Shown: one piece after another, positions 35,169 through 43,961 of the stretch
Layout: each line of letters begins with the position of its first letter
How positions within the stretch are numbered: the first letter of the stretch is position 1
Made by a program: the position numbers and the translations under genes
DNA from: an uncultured Bacteroidales bacterium
GTDB taxonomy: Bacteria > Bacteroidota > Bacteroidia > Bacteroidales > Bacteroidaceae
DNA length: 64,000 nucleotides
Reading direction: 5' to 3'
Assembly: GCA_902779085.1 (NCBI GenBank)
Contig: CACYZY010000002.1
Span: forward strand, 186,001-250,000
Notes under the pieces: model-generated
Seen by the model: only the letters and a program-made list of their open reading frames with translations
Told to the model about the DNA's origin: nothing
Database searches by the model: none

Positions 35169-36737
35169 TTATTCTTCTTTTTTGGCTTTCATTTCACGCT
35201 TCTTACGCTCTGGATATGATTCTTTGCGAGGTTTCCTTTCACCATCTTTTCGGAAGGACTTCCTTTCACCATCCTTACGGAAAGACTTGCCCTCACCGTC
35301 TTTACGGAACGGCTTTCTATCACCAGTGGGCTTCCTGTCACCATTTTTGCGGAAAGGTTTTTTCTCACCGTCTTTGCGGAATTCTTTTTTACGCTGTTCT
35401 CTCAGCTCGGGGTGCAGTTTCTCTTCTTCAATGCGTTTCTTCTTTGCTTCTGCCTTTTCATAGCGTTCCAACTCAGCCAAACGGTGTTGTTCAGGAGTAA
35501 GCCACTTGCTATGACTTACACGCTTCTTGGACTTTTCTTCTGTTGGTTTCTCCTTGTCCTTATTCAGTTCTTCGCCTGCCTCACGGAAATGTACATATTT
35601 GCCCTCAAAAATCTCATACTCGCGGAAAGAACATTCCAGTTCACCATTTAATATAGCAATTTTGCGTGTAGGTTTCAAACCAATTTGGTCGAAACATTCT
35701 TCACGATAGCTCAATACCCAAGCCTGTCCACCCACAAAAGCGTGTTTCAGTCTTTCACCAATTGTGGCATATAATTCTAGTAGATTGTCTGATGAGAGTC
35801 GCTCGCCATAAGGAGGATTGGTAATCATTACTGACTTTTCAGCAGGTTGCACGAAATCTTTAATGTCTCTCATTTCAACATCAATGATGCGTGTCATGCC
35901 AGCACGTTTGATATTGCCACGTGTGGTAGCCACCATCTTTGGATTGTAGTCATAAGCATAGATATGGTGCTCGAACTCTCTTTCCTTAGACTCGTCATTG
36001 TAGATAGATTCCAGTAATTCAGCATCAAAGTCTGGCCATTTTTCAAAAGCATAGCCTTGTGTCCTAAAAATACCTGGAGACATGTTCTTGGCAATCAGTG
36101 CTGCTTCGATAGGAATTGTACCTGAACCACACATAGGATCTATCAAGTCGGTTTCCCCTTGCCAACCTGTCATCAAAATCAGACCAGCAGCCAGCACTTC
36201 ATTCAATGGTGCATCACCTGTTTCTGTACGATAGCCGCGCCTGTGAAGAGATTCCCCTGATGAGTCAAGAGAGACTGTGCACTGATTATCATTGATGTGT
36301 ATGTTGAGTAAAATATCAGGGTTCTTTACACTGACGCTGGGGCGCTTGCCTTCCTTGTCTCGGAAGTAGTCAGCTATGGCATCTTTTACCTTATAGCTAA
36401 CGTACATAGAATGGCGGAATTGTTCGCTATGTACTGTTGCGTCAACAGCAAAGGTCTGGCCAATAGAAAGAAAGTCTCCCCACTCAATACTTTTTACTGC
36501 CTCGTACACTTCATCGGCATTATTGGCCTCAAACTGTTTGATAGGCTTGAGAATGCGCAGAGCGGTATGTAGTGAGAAGTTGGCAAGATACATCATACGT
36601 TTGTCTCCTGTAAAACTCACCATGCGCTTACCTGTCTCTATGTTTTCAGCGCCTAATGTAGTCAGTTCTTTTGCCAATATATCTTCCAGCCCCTGAAAGG
36701 TCTTGGCAATCAATGTAAAGTTCTCGTTATATTGCAT
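35169..36737 (-). CDS. THUMP-domain rRNA methyltransferase (RlmL-like) with basic repeat tail
   Basis: A 522-residue class I SAM methyltransferase. An N-terminal THUMP domain (about 45-160) is followed by a methyltransferase: DPMCGSGTIPIEAALIA (200-216) for SAM and TNPPYGERL (306-314) for the target base amine. This arrangement matches the N-terminal half of RlmL, which makes m2G2445 of 23S rRNA. From about 400 a charged coiled segment leads to a tail of repeated FRKDGERKS-type units (452-503). The tail is unusual in length and probably binds RNA. It overlaps the cysE stop by 11 bases. Confidence 0.9.
   Translation of the reverse strand: MQYNENFTLIAKTFQGLEDILAKELTTLGAENIETGKRMVSFTGDKRMMYLANFSLHTALRILKPIKQFEANNADEVYEAVKSIEWGDFLSIGQTFAVDATVHSEQFRHSMYVSYKVKDAIADYFRDKEGKRPSVSVKNPDILLNIHINDNQCTVSLDSSGESLHRRGYRTETGDAPLNEVLAAGLILMTGWQGETDLIDPMCGSGTIPIEAALIAKNMSPGIFRTQGYAFEKWPDFDAELLESIYNDESKEREFEHHIYAYDYNPKMVATTRGNIKRAGMTRIIDVEMRDIKDFVQPAEKSVMITNPPYGERLSSDNLLELYATIGERLKHAFVGGQAWVLSYREECFDQIGLKPTRKIAILNGELECSFREYEIFEGKYVHFREAGEELNKDKEKPTEEKSKKRVSHSKWLTPEQHRLAELERYEKAEAKKKRIEEEKLHPELREQRKKEFRKDGEKKPFRKNGDRKPTGDRKPFRKDGEGKSFRKDGERKSFRKDGERKPRKESYPERKKREMKAKKEE
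35229..35381 (-). repeat. In-frame 27-30 base repeats encoding a basic tail
   Basis: The 3' part of the RlmL-like gene encodes about five to six imperfect copies of FRKDGEKKP, FRKNGDRKP, FRKDGEGKS, FRKDGERKS and similar. The matching DNA units recur with period 27-30. Copy number may vary between strains. Confidence 0.75.
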
Positions 36738-37653
36738 AATTCTTAAAATTGTCTATTTCTTTGGCACGGTTCTGAGTTATCCTTGCACCAGGTCTTACGT
36801 CTTCTGTTACCCAAATATTGCCACCAACAGTTGCCCCTTTGCCAATGGTAATTCGCCCTAAAATAGTGGCATTTGAATAGATGATTACATCGTCTTCCAA
36901 CTTTGGATGACGAGGTATACCTTTGATAGGCTTGCCGTTGGCATCCAATGGGAAACTTCTTGCGCCAAGCGTAACACCTTGATAAAGTTTCACGTTGTTG
37001 CCTATCACGCAGGTCTCCCCAATTACAACACCAGTACCGTGATCAATGGCAAAGCTGTGTCCAATTTGTGCTCCTGGGTGAATGTCGATACCTGTTTCGC
37101 TATGAGCCTGTTCGGTAATGATGCGAGGAATCAGTGGGACACCTAGCAGAAGTAATTGGTGAGCAATGCGATAGTTTGTGATAGCACGAATGGCAGGATA
37201 GCAGGAAATCACTTCGCCATAATTATGGGCAGCAGGATCGCCATTGAACATGGCTTCCACATCAGTGGCCAAAATACGTCTCAATTCTGGCAATGAAGCC
37301 ATGAATTTCACTGCTATTTGGGCAGCTTCTTGTTGTTGGCAGTCGGTACATCCGCAGTCTTCGTCTGGATCATCGAAACAAAGTCCGGCCAAAATTTGGC
37401 TTTTCAAAAGGTTATATGCTTTCTCAGTATGTACGCCTATATGGTAAGTAATGGTACGGCTATTTACTGCCGAATTGCCGAAATAGCCAGGAAAAAGCAG
37501 AGCTCTTAGTTCTTCCACTAGAGTGTGGATGGTACTTGATGATGGTAGCGGACTGTCATCCGAGTGGCGATGGAACAAGCCTTGGTAAGATTTGCTATCT
37601 GATAGCTCTCTCACAACGTTGGCCAATGTTTCTGAAAAGTTGCCTGCCTGCAT
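36727..37653 (-). CDS. cysE: Serine O-acetyltransferase
   Basis: Acetylates L-serine with acetyl-CoA to O-acetylserine, the precursor for CysK. The 308 residues have an N-terminal helical domain and a left-handed beta-helix of hexapeptide repeats (IHPGAQIGHSFAIDHGTGVVIGE, NNVKLYQGVTLGA, GKGATVGGNIWV). Catalytic residues likely are His in FAIDHGTG and Asp before it. Two details stand out: a cysteine cluster C92, C100, C102, C105 (CGCTDC) in the helical part, and a C-terminal Ile (NYAI), which fits the tail that binds CysK. It is divergent from cysK. First gene of the cysE-rlmL-S9-purD series. Confidence 0.95.
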   Translation of the reverse strand: MQAGNFSETLANVVRELSDSKSYQGLFHRHSDDSPLPSSSTIHTLVEELRALLFPGYFGNSAVNSRTITYHIGVHTEKAYNLLKSQILAGLCFDDPDEDCGCTDCQQQEAAQIAVKFMASLPELRRILATDVEAMFNGDPAAHNYGEVISCYPAIRAITNYRIAHQLLLLGVPLIPRIITEQAHSETGIDIHPGAQIGHSFAIDHGTGVVIGETCVIGNNVKLYQGVTLGARSFPLDANGKPIKGIPRHPKLEDDVIIYSNATILGRITIGKGATVGGNIWVTEDVRPGARITQNRAKEIDNFKNYAI

Positions 37654-37674
37654 AAATCATTAAAATTTAGTATG

Positions 37675-37712
37675 CAAAGTTACAACTATTTATTGGATTA
37701 TTCATATCTTTG
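37675..37712. promoter_or_regulatory. Divergent cysE/cysK promoter region
   Basis: On the minus strand TAACTTTG at 37675-37682 serves cysE; on the plus strand TATCTTTG at 37705-37712 serves cysK. Both match TAnnTTTG and point away from each other with 22 bases between them, so the polymerases would compete or be co-regulated. Confidence 0.55.
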
Positions 37713-37754
37713 TGGCGACAAAACTTATTTATTAACAAATTAAAAGTAACGACT

Positions 37755-38702
37755 ATGGCTAAAATTGTAAAGCAGCTTACGGAATTAGTGGGCAACACAC
37801 CACTGTTAGAGCTGACGAGATTTAATCAAAAAAATGACCTACAAGCAACCGTCATTGCAAAACTTGAGTACTTTAATCCTGCTGGTAGTGTAAAAGATCG
37901 TGTGGCATTAGCTATGATTGAAGATGCTGAGGCTAAGGGTATTCTGCAACCTGGTGCTACCATTATCGAGCCTACTAGTGGTAACACTGGTGTGGGCTTG
38001 GCTTTTGTGTCATCTGCCAAGGGATATCATTTGATACTTACGATGCCTGATACGATGAGCATCGAACGAAGAAACCTTTTGAAAGCATTGGGTGCCAAAG
38101 TGGTGCTTACTCCAGGAGCTGAAGGCATGAAGGGTGCTATTGCCAAAGCAGAGGAATTACAGGCAAACACACCTGGCAGTTGGATACCCCAGCAATTCAA
38201 GAATCCTGCCAATCCTGCTATCCATGTAAAGACCACAGGTGAGGAAATATGGCGTGATACAGATGGAAAGGTTGATATCTTTGTTGCTGGCGTGGGCACT
38301 GGAGGTACAGTAAGTGGTGTTGGTGTGGCCTTGAAGCAGCACAATCCGGGGATAAAGGTGGTTGCAGTTGAACCTGCCAGCTCGCCAGTACTTAGTGGTG
38401 GAAAGTCTGGTCCACATAAAATCCAAGGTATAGGTGCTGGTTTTGTTCCCGATAATTTCAAGGCTTCTGTAATTGACGAAGTACTGACTATCGAAAATGA
38501 TGAGGCTATCTTGGCAAGTCGTCAAGTAGCTCAAAGTGAAGGCCTGTTGGTGGGTATATCTTCTGGAGCTGCTTTAGCTGGTGCAGTCCGCTTGGCTCAA
38601 CGTTCTGAGAACAAGGGGAAAACCATAGTAGCCTTGTTGCCTGATACTGGCGAACGTTATCTTTCTACCGTTTTGTATGCTTTCGAGGAATATCCTCTTT
38701 AA
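37755..38702 (+). CDS. cysK: Cysteine synthase A
   Basis: PLP enzyme making cysteine from O-acetylserine and sulfide. The 315 residues start [20 protein letters not shown]. Lys47 in [10 protein letters not shown] is the PLP lysine, [10 protein letters not shown] binds the substrate, and [12 protein letters not shown] holds the PLP phosphate. I choose the ATG at 37755; an upstream ATG at 37710 overlaps the -7 box at 37705-37712 and so cannot be used. A strong terminator follows at 38720-38743. Confidence 0.97.
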   Translation: MAKIVKQLTELVGNTPLLELTRFNQKNDLQATVIAKLEYFNPAGSVKDRVALAMIEDAEAKGILQPGATIIEPTSGNTGVGLAFVSSAKGYHLILTMPDTMSIERRNLLKALGAKVVLTPGAEGMKGAIAKAEELQANTPGSWIPQQFKNPANPAIHVKTTGEEIWRDTDGKVDIFVAGVGTGGTVSGVGVALKQHNPGIKVVAVEPASSPVLSGGKSGPHKIQGIGAGFVPDNFKASVIDEVLTIENDEAILASRQVAQSEGLLVGISSGAALAGAVRLAQRSENKGKTIVALLPDTGERYLSTVLYAFEEYPL

Positions 38703-38719
38703 TCTATATGGGTAACAGA

Positions 38720-38743
38720 AAAACCCCGCCATAGCGGGGTTTT
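38720..38743. terminator. Bidirectional terminator of cysK and rnr
   Basis: AAAACCCCGC pairs exactly with GCGGGGTTTT around a CATA loop. A-run and T-run on either side make it work on both strands, serving cysK (stop 38702) and rnr (stop 38775). Confidence 0.92.
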
Positions 38744-38774
38744 CTTTTATCTCTCCTTTTAAAAGAGAATTTTG

Positions 38775-40919
38775 TTATGCCAGTTCGAAATCCAACTGCT
38801 TCTTTTCCAAGTCGGCTCTTGCCACTTTTACTTTCATCGCATCCCCCAATTGGTAGATATGGTGGTCTCTACGTCCTCGTAAGCAATAGTTCTTTTCGTC
38901 AAACTCATAGTAGTCATCATCAAGGTCACGCATGGGTACCAAGCCTTCACACTTGGTTTCATTCAATTCTACATAGATGCCCCATTCACTGATGCCTGAA
39001 ATTACGCCCTCAAACACTTGTCCTATTTTGTCTGACATAAATTCAACCTGTTTATACTTGATAGAAGCACGTTCGGCTTGTGCGGCTACCTCTTCCATCT
39101 TGCTTGATTGCTCGCACATGCTCTCATACTTTTTCAGGTTTGCACTGCGTCCTTCTTTCTCTAAATAGTGCGTTAACAGACGATGCACCATCATATCGGG
39201 ATACCTTCGAATAGGCGAGGTAAAGTGTGTATAATAATCGAATGCCAAACCATAGTGCCCAATGTTGTGGGTGCTATAATAAGCTTTCATCATAGCACGC
39301 ACTGAAATAGTTTCAATGAGGTTCTCTTCTTTCTTTCCATGTACGTCGTCCAACAGTTTATTGAGCGACTTGGTAATATCGTTTCTACTACCACTAGTCT
39401 TGAGCTTGTAGCCAAAGCGTGAAATGAATTGCGATAGGTTGTCCAATTTCTCTGGATCTGGCAAATCATGCACTCGATAGACAAATGTCTTGGCTTTCTT
39501 ATCTTTGCCCACTTTTCCAATTCTCTCAGCCACTGTACGGTTGGCGAGCAGCATGAACTCTTCTATCAGTTTGTTGGCATCTTTAGATTCCTTGAAATAT
39601 ACACTCAGAGGTTTGCCCTTTTCGTCGATGTTGAATTTTACCTCCACACGGTCAAAGTTGACAGCTCCATTTTTGAAACGTCTCTCCCTCAACTTCTTTG
39701 CCATCTTGTCAAGCACCAGAATCTCATCAGCATATTCGCCTTTTTGGCTTTCGATGATTGCCTGCACCTCTTCATAGCAGAAACGACGATTGCTTCTGAT
39801 TACGGTATGAACGATGCGTGAATTCCTCACAAAGGCATCTTCATCTAGCTCGAAGACCACAGAATAAGCTAACTTGTCTTCGTCTGGTCTGAGCGAACAG
39901 AGGTTGTTGCACAGTTTTTCTGGTAACATAGGGATGGTTCTATCCACCAGATAAACGGAAGTAGCCCTGTTCAGCGCCTCCTTGTCGATGATACTACCTT
40001 CCTCAACATAATAAGTCACATCGGCAATGTGCACACCCACTTCCCAAAGCCCGCTTTCTGTCTTGCGGATAGATAATGCATCGTCAAAGTCCTTTGCATC
40101 AGCAGGGTCGCAAGTGAATGTCAGCACATTACGGAAGTCCTCACGCTTGGCAATCTCTTCCTCTGTGATTTCAGTACTAATCTTCTCAGCTGCAGCCACC
40201 ACTTTCTTGGGATATACGTAGGGGAGTCCGAACTCTGCCAATATAGCATGCATCTCGGCATTGTTGTCGCCTGTTGGTCCCAGTATGTCTATCACCTCAC
40301 CTATAGGGTTCTTGAACTCTGCAGGCCATTCTGTTACTTTGACTACTGCTTTATCACCGTCTTTTCCACCCTTCAACTTGTCTTTAGGAATGAAGATATC
40401 GTTAGCAAGTCGACTACTTTCAGTAAGCAGGAAGGCATACTGCTTGCTTACGCTCAGTCTGCCCACAAAGGTATCGTTGCTACGCTCCAGTATCTCCACC
40501 ACTTCGGCTTCTATCATGTGGTGTTTTCTCTTGGCAAAGAATGATACCTTCACCTTGTCGCCATTCATAGCATGGGCTGAGTTGCGTTCAGCAATGAGGA
40601 TAGGGTCGCCCCCATCGTCTGGGATAAAGGTGTTTTTCCCGTTTTTCTTACGATGGAAAGTACCTGTCATCTCAATACCACGATTATTCAGTTTATAGCG
40701 ATGCTTACTCGATTCCTTGATGAAGTCATCTTCGATGAAATCGTATAAAATCTCCATACACAACATCTTCAGAGGATGTGTGGTGAGCCTCAGTGAGTCG
40801 AAAATAAACTTCTGTGGCAGTTCGTCAGTGGGATGCTGTTGAAACAAAGCCATCAGCAACTCTGTAAGCTGCTTTTTGTTCATGCGCTTACCTGCTTTCT
40901 TTTCTCTTGGTTTGGCCAT
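38775..40919 (-). CDS. rnr: Ribonuclease R
   Basis: A 714-residue 3'-5' exoribonuclease that degrades structured RNA. The order is a winged-helix N-terminus, cold-shock domains, the RNB catalytic domain with FTCDPADAKDFDDALSI (about 270-286, the metal-binding Asp series), HYGLAFDYYTHFTSPIRRYPD, and a C-terminal S1 domain (GQVFEGVISGISEWGIYVEL). Normal size. It is 14 bases after the double esterase gene, so probably on one transcript with it. Confidence 0.97.
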   Translation of the reverse strand: MAKPREKKAGKRMNKKQLTELLMALFQQHPTDELPQKFIFDSLRLTTHPLKMLCMEILYDFIEDDFIKESSKHRYKLNNRGIEMTGTFHRKKNGKNTFIPDDGGDPILIAERNSAHAMNGDKVKVSFFAKRKHHMIEAEVVEILERSNDTFVGRLSVSKQYAFLLTESSRLANDIFIPKDKLKGGKDGDKAVVKVTEWPAEFKNPIGEVIDILGPTGDNNAEMHAILAEFGLPYVYPKKVVAAAEKISTEITEEEIAKREDFRNVLTFTCDPADAKDFDDALSIRKTESGLWEVGVHIADVTYYVEEGSIIDKEALNRATSVYLVDRTIPMLPEKLCNNLCSLRPDEDKLAYSVVFELDEDAFVRNSRIVHTVIRSNRRFCYEEVQAIIESQKGEYADEILVLDKMAKKLRERRFKNGAVNFDRVEVKFNIDEKGKPLSVYFKESKDANKLIEEFMLLANRTVAERIGKVGKDKKAKTFVYRVHDLPDPEKLDNLSQFISRFGYKLKTSGSRNDITKSLNKLLDDVHGKKEENLIETISVRAMMKAYYSTHNIGHYGLAFDYYTHFTSPIRRYPDMMVHRLLTHYLEKEGRSANLKKYESMCEQSSKMEEVAAQAERASIKYKQVEFMSDKIGQVFEGVISGISEWGIYVELNETKCEGLVPMRDLDDDYYEFDEKNYCLRGRRDHHIYQLGDAMKVKVARADLEKKQLDFELA

Positions 40920-40933
40920 GGTTCTTATGTTTT

Positions 40934-42721
40934 TTAGTTCTTTTTCGTAAAATCATTGGCTACGAGCCAGCTGTAAAAAGCCTCTTGCCACGAGCCATTG
41001 GGAGTATTTTTGTCAGCTTGAGGTCCACCTCCAAACAATCCGCCCGTCTTATCTCCATAGATATGTAGTTCAGCGTCTATTCCAGCTTTCTTCCACTCCA
41101 TGAATAAAGCCAGACATCCAGCTGCCACGCTTGGGTGATCGGCATGTACGCCAATAAACAACTTCGGTGCATTCTTTGGTACAATCACGTCATCCAATGC
41201 AGGGCCGTAGAGTGAGCATAGGAAAGCAGGCATCAGTTCAGGAGTAGCCTTTACGGTAGCATTTACTACCACACCGCCACCTGCTGAATAGCCCATAAAG
41301 CCAATCTTGTTTTCATCTATATGCCATTCTTTGGCATGGGCTATCACAATCTTCATCGCCTCCAAAGCATCGTTCAGCGCATTGTCAATCTCAGGGTCAC
41401 CACCTTTCAATACAGATGGATTGGCATTGGCATTCTTTATTTCTCCAAATTCAGTGACCGTTATTCTGCGTGGCATACCTTTGCTGGTATCCACCTTGCT
41501 CATGTCGGGGAATCCGTTTCTCAGTCGGTATTTCAGACCTATGGCGGCTATGCCTCTGGCATTCAACCAACGGGCAATGTCTTGAAATTCGCTTTGCCAT
41601 GAGAGAGATATCAAAGCTCCTCCAGGACAGATGATTACTGCTGTTCCTGTTGCCTTGCTGGTTTCTGGTAAACTGATGGTAAGGGTAGGGTCATTTACCT
41701 TCTCATAATTTACGACCTCACCAATGTCATTAGTCTTCACTATTTCATTGTTGTTGATGGATTGGTCGTAGAGACGTATGGTTTTCGTCTTGTCAAACCC
41801 CTTTTGGGTGATTTCCCAACCTTCGAAGTCATTGCCTTTATCACTATAACGGAAAAGGTTCTCATATTGCTTCTTGCCTTTCAGCTGATAATCCAACCAA
41901 GTTCTTGCCATTTGTCCGAATGCACCACCTTGGTGGTCCTGATAAGTGGCCGTATGTCCCACACTGGGATAGGTGGCCAGTACTACAGGCACATGATTAA
42001 TGCGTTTGAAGTCATCTCTGCCGTTAGGCGCCGCATCGTCTTCCTCGCCTCCCAACATATAAATAATGGGCGTAGTCAGTTTTTGCAGGTCATCTTTAGT
42101 AATCATCCCGTTCAAAGGACCACCATTGATGAAAGCACCAGTATTCATACCTACCACCGTCTTTATACGCTCATCTCCAAGGGTACCCATAATCAGCGCC
42201 TGGATGCCACCGCAAGAGTAGCCCATAGCTGCAACGTTTTGGGTGTTCACTGTTTGGTAGAACTCGCTCCCTGCTCGCAGGTTTTCCTTCTCTAACCAGT
42301 TCAAGGCAGTGTTTACCAACGATTTGGCATCACCTGTCTTCAAGGTTGATTTCTCGTCATCCAACTCCCACACCTTTGCCTCATCAGGGTCATGCTCAAT
42401 GCGCCATTCACCTACAGCCATTAAAACATAGCCGTGCGAGGCAATTTCTGTCAGGAATTTGGCATAGGGTTGTGAACTGCGATAGCATCCACCATTACCA
42501 AACAACACTACCGGTAAGTTACCCTCTATCTTACTGGCTGATTGTAGGTCGTTGGGGCGGTAGATGGTAAAGCCGGGCAAACCCTCATCATCAGTCATTA
42601 CAGCCTTGTAAGGTCCAGAGCCTCCTCCGTCCATCATGGCACTATGCTTTGTCTGGGCTTGGATGTTCATCCATCCAGCCATTACTAATGTCAATGTAAT
42701 AAAAATTTTGTTCATAGTCAA
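40934..42721 (-). CDS. Two-domain alpha/beta hydrolase (esterase) with signal peptide
   Basis: An exported 595-residue protein that joins two alpha/beta hydrolases. Signal peptide to about QAQ. Domain 1 (about 35-285) has the nucleophile elbow GYSCG with Ser169 and His256 in SVGHT. Domain 2 (about 340-590) resembles acetylxylan or feruloyl esterases (VIICPGGAL for the oxyanion hole, GYSAG with Ser479, GVHADHPSV). In domain 2 the usual terminal GGHGFG His motif reads TGGLFGGG, so its triad looks incomplete. Candidate carbohydrate esterase; substrate unknown. A -7 box (TATATTTG, minus) lies at 42739-42746. ATG 42715 (MNKIF) is an alternative start. Confidence 0.85.
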   Translation of the reverse strand: MTMNKIFITLTLVMAGWMNIQAQTKHSAMMDGGGSGPYKAVMTDDEGLPGFTIYRPNDLQSASKIEGNLPVVLFGNGGCYRSSQPYAKFLTEIASHGYVLMAVGEWRIEHDPDEAKVWELDDEKSTLKTGDAKSLVNTALNWLEKENLRAGSEFYQTVNTQNVAAMGYSCGGIQALIMGTLGDERIKTVVGMNTGAFINGGPLNGMITKDDLQKLTTPIIYMLGGEEDDAAPNGRDDFKRINHVPVVLATYPSVGHTATYQDHQGGAFGQMARTWLDYQLKGKKQYENLFRYSDKGNDFEGWEITQKGFDKTKTIRLYDQSINNNEIVKTNDIGEVVNYEKVNDPTLTISLPETSKATGTAVIICPGGALISLSWQSEFQDIARWLNARGIAAIGLKYRLRNGFPDMSKVDTSKGMPRRITVTEFGEIKNANANPSVLKGGDPEIDNALNDALEAMKIVIAHAKEWHIDENKIGFMGYSAGGGVVVNATVKATPELMPAFLCSLYGPALDDVIVPKNAPKLFIGVHADHPSVAAGCLALFMEWKKAGIDAELHIYGDKTGGLFGGGPQADKNTPNGSWQEAFYSWLVANDFTKKN

Positions 42722-42842
42722 TACTTGGTTTTCTTATGCAAATATAATGAAAGACGGATACAAAAACAAATTTATCTAATATAGTTAAGGGCGCAATTTA
42801 TTATCCGAGAAAAGTTTATTTTTCGGGAAGTCTACGTGTTAG

Positions 42843-43451
42843 CTATTCTTTTAGATATCCCTTCAGCTGTTTTTCAAAGATGTTGCGTTCCACAATACGG
42901 TAGTGTGGCCGATAGGCTTTTTCGTAGCCCTCACTATGATGCACGGCTTCTTCCTGCTCACTACATCCCTTGAGCAATTGTTTAAGTTCATCATTCGTCT
43001 TTACGGGCAATTGCTTTTTTTCGATCACATTTACAATCTTGCTCCATTGCTCAGACCATTTGTCTGCATGAGGCGCTACATGATTGGCACTCTCCACAAA
43101 GGCATCCAATAGTTGCTCAACACTGATTTTGCCGTCGGCAACGGCATTGAGATATACTCTTATATATTTACCCTCACTTCCAGTAGACTCATAATAGGTT
43201 CCCGAGTTTTCAGAAGCCTGCTCCATCTCACTCATCAGGTAGTTTCGTGCATTCTCCACATTAGGTATCATGTGTCCAGGTCCAAATCTCTCTTGGAAGA
43301 AACTCTTGTACACATCCTGCAACGTAGCTTGTGGATATTGACTCACCAAAGCCTTTACTGCGTCCTCAATTTGCCTACTTTCTGTATCTTCTGAGCAAGC
43401 GTTAAAACACATCGCCACCATTGTTAAACCTATAGCCAATAACTTCTTCAT
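42843..43451 (-). CDS. Lipoprotein of unknown function
   Basis: About 202 residues with a lipoprotein signal (MKKLLAIGLTMVAMCFNAC, Cys19). The mature part is helical and includes DVYKSFFQERFGPGHMIPNVENARNYL and YIRVYLNAVADGKISVEQLLDAFVESANH. I do not recognise a named family, though FGPGHMI-type proteins occur in Bacteroidales. The start is placed at the ATG at 43449-43451 because the hydrophobic signal begins there; an upstream ATG at 43496 would only add a poor leader. Alone on its transcript as far as can be seen. Confidence 0.75.
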   Translation of the reverse strand: MKKLLAIGLTMVAMCFNACSEDTESRQIEDAVKALVSQYPQATLQDVYKSFFQERFGPGHMIPNVENARNYLMSEMEQASENSGTYYESTGSEGKYIRVYLNAVADGKISVEQLLDAFVESANHVAPHADKWSEQWSKIVNVIEKKQLPVKTNDELKQLLKGCSEQEEAVHHSEGYEKAYRPHYRIVERNIFEKQLKGYLKE

Positions 43452-43654
43452 GTTCTTATTATATTTAGTGGTAAAGATAGCTTTAGTTTTTGTCATTCAC
43501 AATAGATTACTGTTTTTTCTGTACTTGTTTTGACAAAGCGTTAGAGATTTTATTTTTCCTCACGAGGGGAAAAACTTCACGAAGGAGAAAATATTATAAA
43601 TGTAAATGCATAACGAAGATGTTCTAAATGTCGAATTTTTATTTTTAGAAAGAA

Positions 43655-43742
43655 ATTACCTACAACCTTACAACCTCTCAAAATACATGATGATACTTAT
43701 GGGTTATCAAGTTGTAAGCAAGGTTGTAAGGTTGTAAGTAAT
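43655..43742. repeat. Inverted repeat of ACAACCTTACAAC, set 1
   Basis: The arm at 43655-43676 (ATTACCTACAACCTTACAAC..) and the arm at 43721-43742 are reverse complements over 22 bases with one mismatch, separated by 44 bases that contain a further GTTGTAAG. The same 13-mer occurs again in set 2 at 43962-44044. Confidence 0.8.
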
Positions 43743-43820
43743 CTTTAACGGCCAAATGAGCAAATTGCTCAAAGGCTTTGAGAACTCTTCTCGCTACTAT
43801 CGAGCTACGCTCTGAAATCT

Positions 43821-43846
43821 AAATTCTCATGAGAATTTTGGCGCCA
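43821..43846. repeat. Double palindrome AAATTCTCATGAGAATTT plus TGGCGCCA
   Basis: A perfect 18-base palindrome (43821-43838) followed directly by the 8-base palindrome TGGCGCCA (43839-43846). A one-mismatch version of the first is found at 6107-6124, also next to 22-bp repeats. Confidence 0.7.
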
Positions 43847-43862
43847 GCTACCACTAAACAGG

Positions 43863-43938
43863 TGGCTTACTTACGTTAAACCAACCTCTTACTTTCGCTA
43901 AGCCGTCCTTTTACTTCTACTAAGCTTTCCTTTTCAAG
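43863..43938. repeat. 22-bp direct repeats, copy 2 of a dispersed module
   Basis: Units at 43863-43884 (degenerate), 43885-43906 (CCTCTTACTTTCGCTAAGCC..) and 43907-43928 (CCTTTTACTTCTACTAAGCT..), then a partial unit to 43938. The consensus is shared with 6062-6105. There are no spacers between units, so this is not a CRISPR array. Confidence 0.75.
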
Positions 43939-43961
43939 TGTAGCAATAAAAGTTTAGAAGA

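Noticed and set aside
41762-42295. 177-residue plus-strand open frame
   Set aside because: Lies antisense to the double esterase; amino acid composition looks random.
42804-42828. Hairpin after the lipoprotein gene
   Set aside because: The CCGA..TCGG stem is bulged and has no T-run on the minus strand; too weak to call a terminator.
43863-43938. CRISPR array
   Set aside because: Units follow one another with no spacers, and no cas genes were seen.
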